From: Methanomicrobiales archaeon
Lineage (GTDB): Archaea > Halobacteriota > Methanomicrobia > Methanomicrobiales > JACTUA01
Assembly: GCA_028678635.1 (NCBI GenBank)
Contig: JAJRDC010000225.1
Span: forward strand, 1 to 5,971
DNA: 5,971 nucleotides
Reading direction: 5' to 3'
Every line of letters begins with the position of its first letter. Position 1 is the stretch's first letter. The position numbers were made by a program, and so were the translations under genes. Below are positions 4,712 to 5,971 of this stretch, piece after piece. The notes under the pieces are model-generated. The model did not search any database, had not been told where the DNA came from, and saw only the letters and a program-made list of their open reading frames with translations.

Positions 4712-5971
4712 CTATCTCTGCCGGGTTACCGTTATGAGGCCCACCTTCGTCTCCGTGTCAGACCCTCCCTCGTTAGCAACCGTAAGGGTCACCGTGTAGG
4801 TTCCGGGCAGGCGGTACCGGTGCACGCCGATGCGGCCATACCCGTGGCCCCCGTCACCGTAGTCCCAGACCCAGCTGTCCGGCCTGCCCGTGGACTGGTC
4901 CCGGAACACGACCGTAAGCGGCACGTTCCCCGACAGCGGCGAGGCGGTGAACGCTGCCTCCGGTGGAGTTGAGGGGGAAGGGCCGGCCGTGATATAATCG
5001 GTTTTGCTCTCCATATCCTCGCCGTTCGCATTCCTCACCGTCAACGACACCGTGTAGGTCCCCACCGCCCGGTAGACATGGGACGGCGACTGCTGGCTGG
5101 AAGACCCGCCATCACCGAAATCCCAGGACCAGTCCGCAGGACTTTCGGTGGACCGGTCCCGGAATAACACGGTCAGGGGCACCGATCCTGAGAGCAGTGA
5201 GGCAGTGAAATCTGCCACCGGAGATGATGAGGACGGGGAGGTGGCGATGATGTAGCCCGTTCTCGTTTTCGTATGCTCCCCATTCCCTTTCGAGACGGTG
5301 AGCGTCACCGTGTAGGTCCCTGCCGTCTGGAAGATGTGTGATGGTGACCGCTGGGTTGCCATTTCCCCATCACCGAAGTCCCAGGACCACTCTGTCGGGT
5401 TCCCTGACGACTGGTCCGCAAACTGGACAGAGAGGGGCGCCTCTCCCGACTGGGGCGAACCGGAGAACTCGGCCAGGAGTCCCGTTGGCCCGGACCCGGA
5501 CTCTACCGTCACATCCGCCGAGGCGTTCCACATCACGTAGCTCCCGCCGGAATACCCCCGGGCGTTTACCCAGTTGGTGTAACTCTCCGTCTCACCGCTG
5601 TGAGAACATCCGTACGTGGTGGATGCCCCGATGGCGAGGGAACTGATGTTCCGGCTGCACGCACTCTCCCGGACCCCGTTGATGTAATCCGTGATCGCAA
5701 TCGGCGCGAGTACCGTGTTCCCCGTATTGGAGACCGTGATGGACCAGGTCGCTGTCCCTCCGGATGCGACGGTTTGTTCTGCCGGGGTCTTCGTCACCCG
5801 GATCGCAGGTGCCGCCGGTGTCACCGTCACATGCGCCGAGGCGTTCCACTGCACCATCGTTCCGCCGTTATACCCCCGGGCGTTTACCCAGTTGGTGTAA
5901 CTCTCCGTCTCACCGCTGTGAGAACATCCGTACGTGGTGGATGCCCCGATGGCGAGGGAACTGATGTTCCG
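4712..5971 (-). CDS. Large secreted DUF11-like/PKD-repeat surface protein, N-terminus outside the window
   Basis: The frame is open to the right edge, showing the last 419 residues of a longer extracellular protein; the Met codon at 5857 lies mid-repeat and is not the start. Numbering from the edge, residues 1-49 end one DUF11-like unit, and about 50-156 form a full unit (IRVTKTPAEQTVASGGTATW; VSNTGNTVLAPIAITDY). Three PKD domains follow at about 165-244, 251-329 and 337-415, each with W-D-F/Y-G-D-G (197-202, 283-288, 369-374) and a GTYTVTLTV or GTYTVSLTV strand, joined by Ser/Pro-rich linkers. PKD and DUF11 modules are beta-sandwich stalks of archaeal surface proteins, serving spacing, adhesion or ligand binding. 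Cysteines (16, 105, 122) and the N-glycosylation sequons NIS and NAS occur only in the DUF11-like units. The protein stops just after PKD3 (TVTRQR) with no C-terminal helix or sorting tail. No catalytic domain is visible; one may lie upstream. Confidence 0.88.
   Translation of the reverse strand, partial: RNISSLAIGASTTYGCSHSGETESYTNWVNARGYNGGTMVQWNASAHVTVTPAAPAIRVTKTPAEQTVASGGTATWSITVSNTGNTVLAPIAITDYINGVRESACSRNISSLAIGASTTYGCSHSGETESYTNWVNARGYSGGSYVMWNASADVTVESGSGPTGLLAEFSGSPQSGEAPLSVQFADQSSGNPTEWSWDFGDGEMATQRSPSHIFQTAGTYTVTLTVSKGNGEHTKTRTGYIIATSPSSSSPVADFTASLLSGSVPLTVLFRDRSTESPADWSWDFGDGGSSSQQSPSHVYRAVGTYTVSLTVRNANGEDMESKTDYITAGPSPSTPPEAAFTASPLSGNVPLTVVFRDQSTGRPDSWVWDYGDGGHGYGRIGVHRYRLPGTYTVTLTVANEGGSDTETKVGLITVTRQR
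4727..5479 (-). repeat. Three tandem PKD-coding units at 258-bp period
   Basis: The three PKD domains occupy about 5479-5240, 5221-4985 and 4963-4727. The plus-strand word ACCGTGTAGGT (coding TYTV) begins at 4791, 5049 and 5307, exactly 258 bp (86 codons) apart each time. The units have diverged in sequence but not in length. Confidence 0.85.
5505..5653 (-). repeat. Direct repeat, copy A of the 318-bp DUF11-like unit
   Basis: This segment matches 5823-5971 at a constant offset of 318 bp (106 codons). Positions 5553-5653 are identical to 5871-5971 over all 101 bases, while the flank 5505-5552 carries about 11 differences. The 101-bp core codes from RNISSLAIGASTTYGC to NARGY. Confidence 0.9.
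5823..5971 (-). repeat. Direct repeat, copy B of the 318-bp DUF11-like unit (runs off the edge)
   Basis: This is the partner of 5505-5653. The identity is still unbroken at the last base of the window, so the identical tract is at least 101 bp and more copies may lie beyond. Confidence 0.9.

Noticed and set aside
5334..5964. Forward-strand open frames inside the repeat gene, including two with a shared C-terminal segment
   Set aside because: They are antisense shadows; the shared ending simply reflects the 101-bp direct repeat on the real coding strand.
5505..5971. CRISPR-like direct repeats
   Set aside because: The repeats are 101 bp or longer at a 318-bp period, lie in frame inside a coding sequence and have no short-spacer structure.

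Overview
The window is GC-rich, gene-dense archaeal DNA, most likely from a methanogen of the Methanomicrobiales type. This is inferred from gene content, not from a marker gene. The support is an archaeal METTL5-type RNA methylase, a surface protein built of DUF11-like and PKD repeats, and promoters made of a BRE/TATA box about 25-28 bp ahead of start codons that lack Shine-Dalgarno sites (leaderless mRNAs). Transcription ends are mostly marked by oligo-T tracts.

Layout. Positions 1-428 hold the C-terminal two-thirds of a METTL5-like N6-adenine RNA methyltransferase (5' end outside the window). It overlaps by one base an MFS transporter of the fosmidomycin-resistance (Fsr) type (428-1597), so the two are probably one transcript. 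A hairpin plus T6 follows. At 1764-1847 lies a 27-residue, extremely lysine-rich microprotein with its own strong-looking leaderless promoter and its own T6 terminator. A free-standing 60-residue YHS metal-binding protein follows (1961-2143, with a clear Shine-Dalgarno site), then a 541-residue UbiB/AarF/COQ8-family atypical kinase with a two-helix C-terminal membrane anchor (2241-3866). A secreted protein of unknown function (4002-4448) has a promoter box sharing AAAGATTTA with that of the microprotein, and ends in a double hairpin with T6.

The right end (complement of 4712-5971) is the C-terminal 419 residues of a large secreted repeat protein on the other strand. It shows one and a half copies of a 106-residue DUF11-like unit, whose DNA is identical over at least 101 bp between copies, followed by three PKD domains at an exact 258-bp period and no C-terminal anchor. 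The two right-hand genes converge on a 263-bp spacer holding one terminator for each strand.

The genes do not form one obvious pathway. The methylase and transporter form a likely operon, while the microprotein, UbiB and secreted-protein genes each appear to have their own promoter. The items most worth a second look are the lysine-rich microprotein, the UbiB kinase in a lineage thought to lack quinones, and the recently duplicated or homogenised surface-protein repeats. I did not see a defence island, CRISPR array, RNA gene or mobile element.
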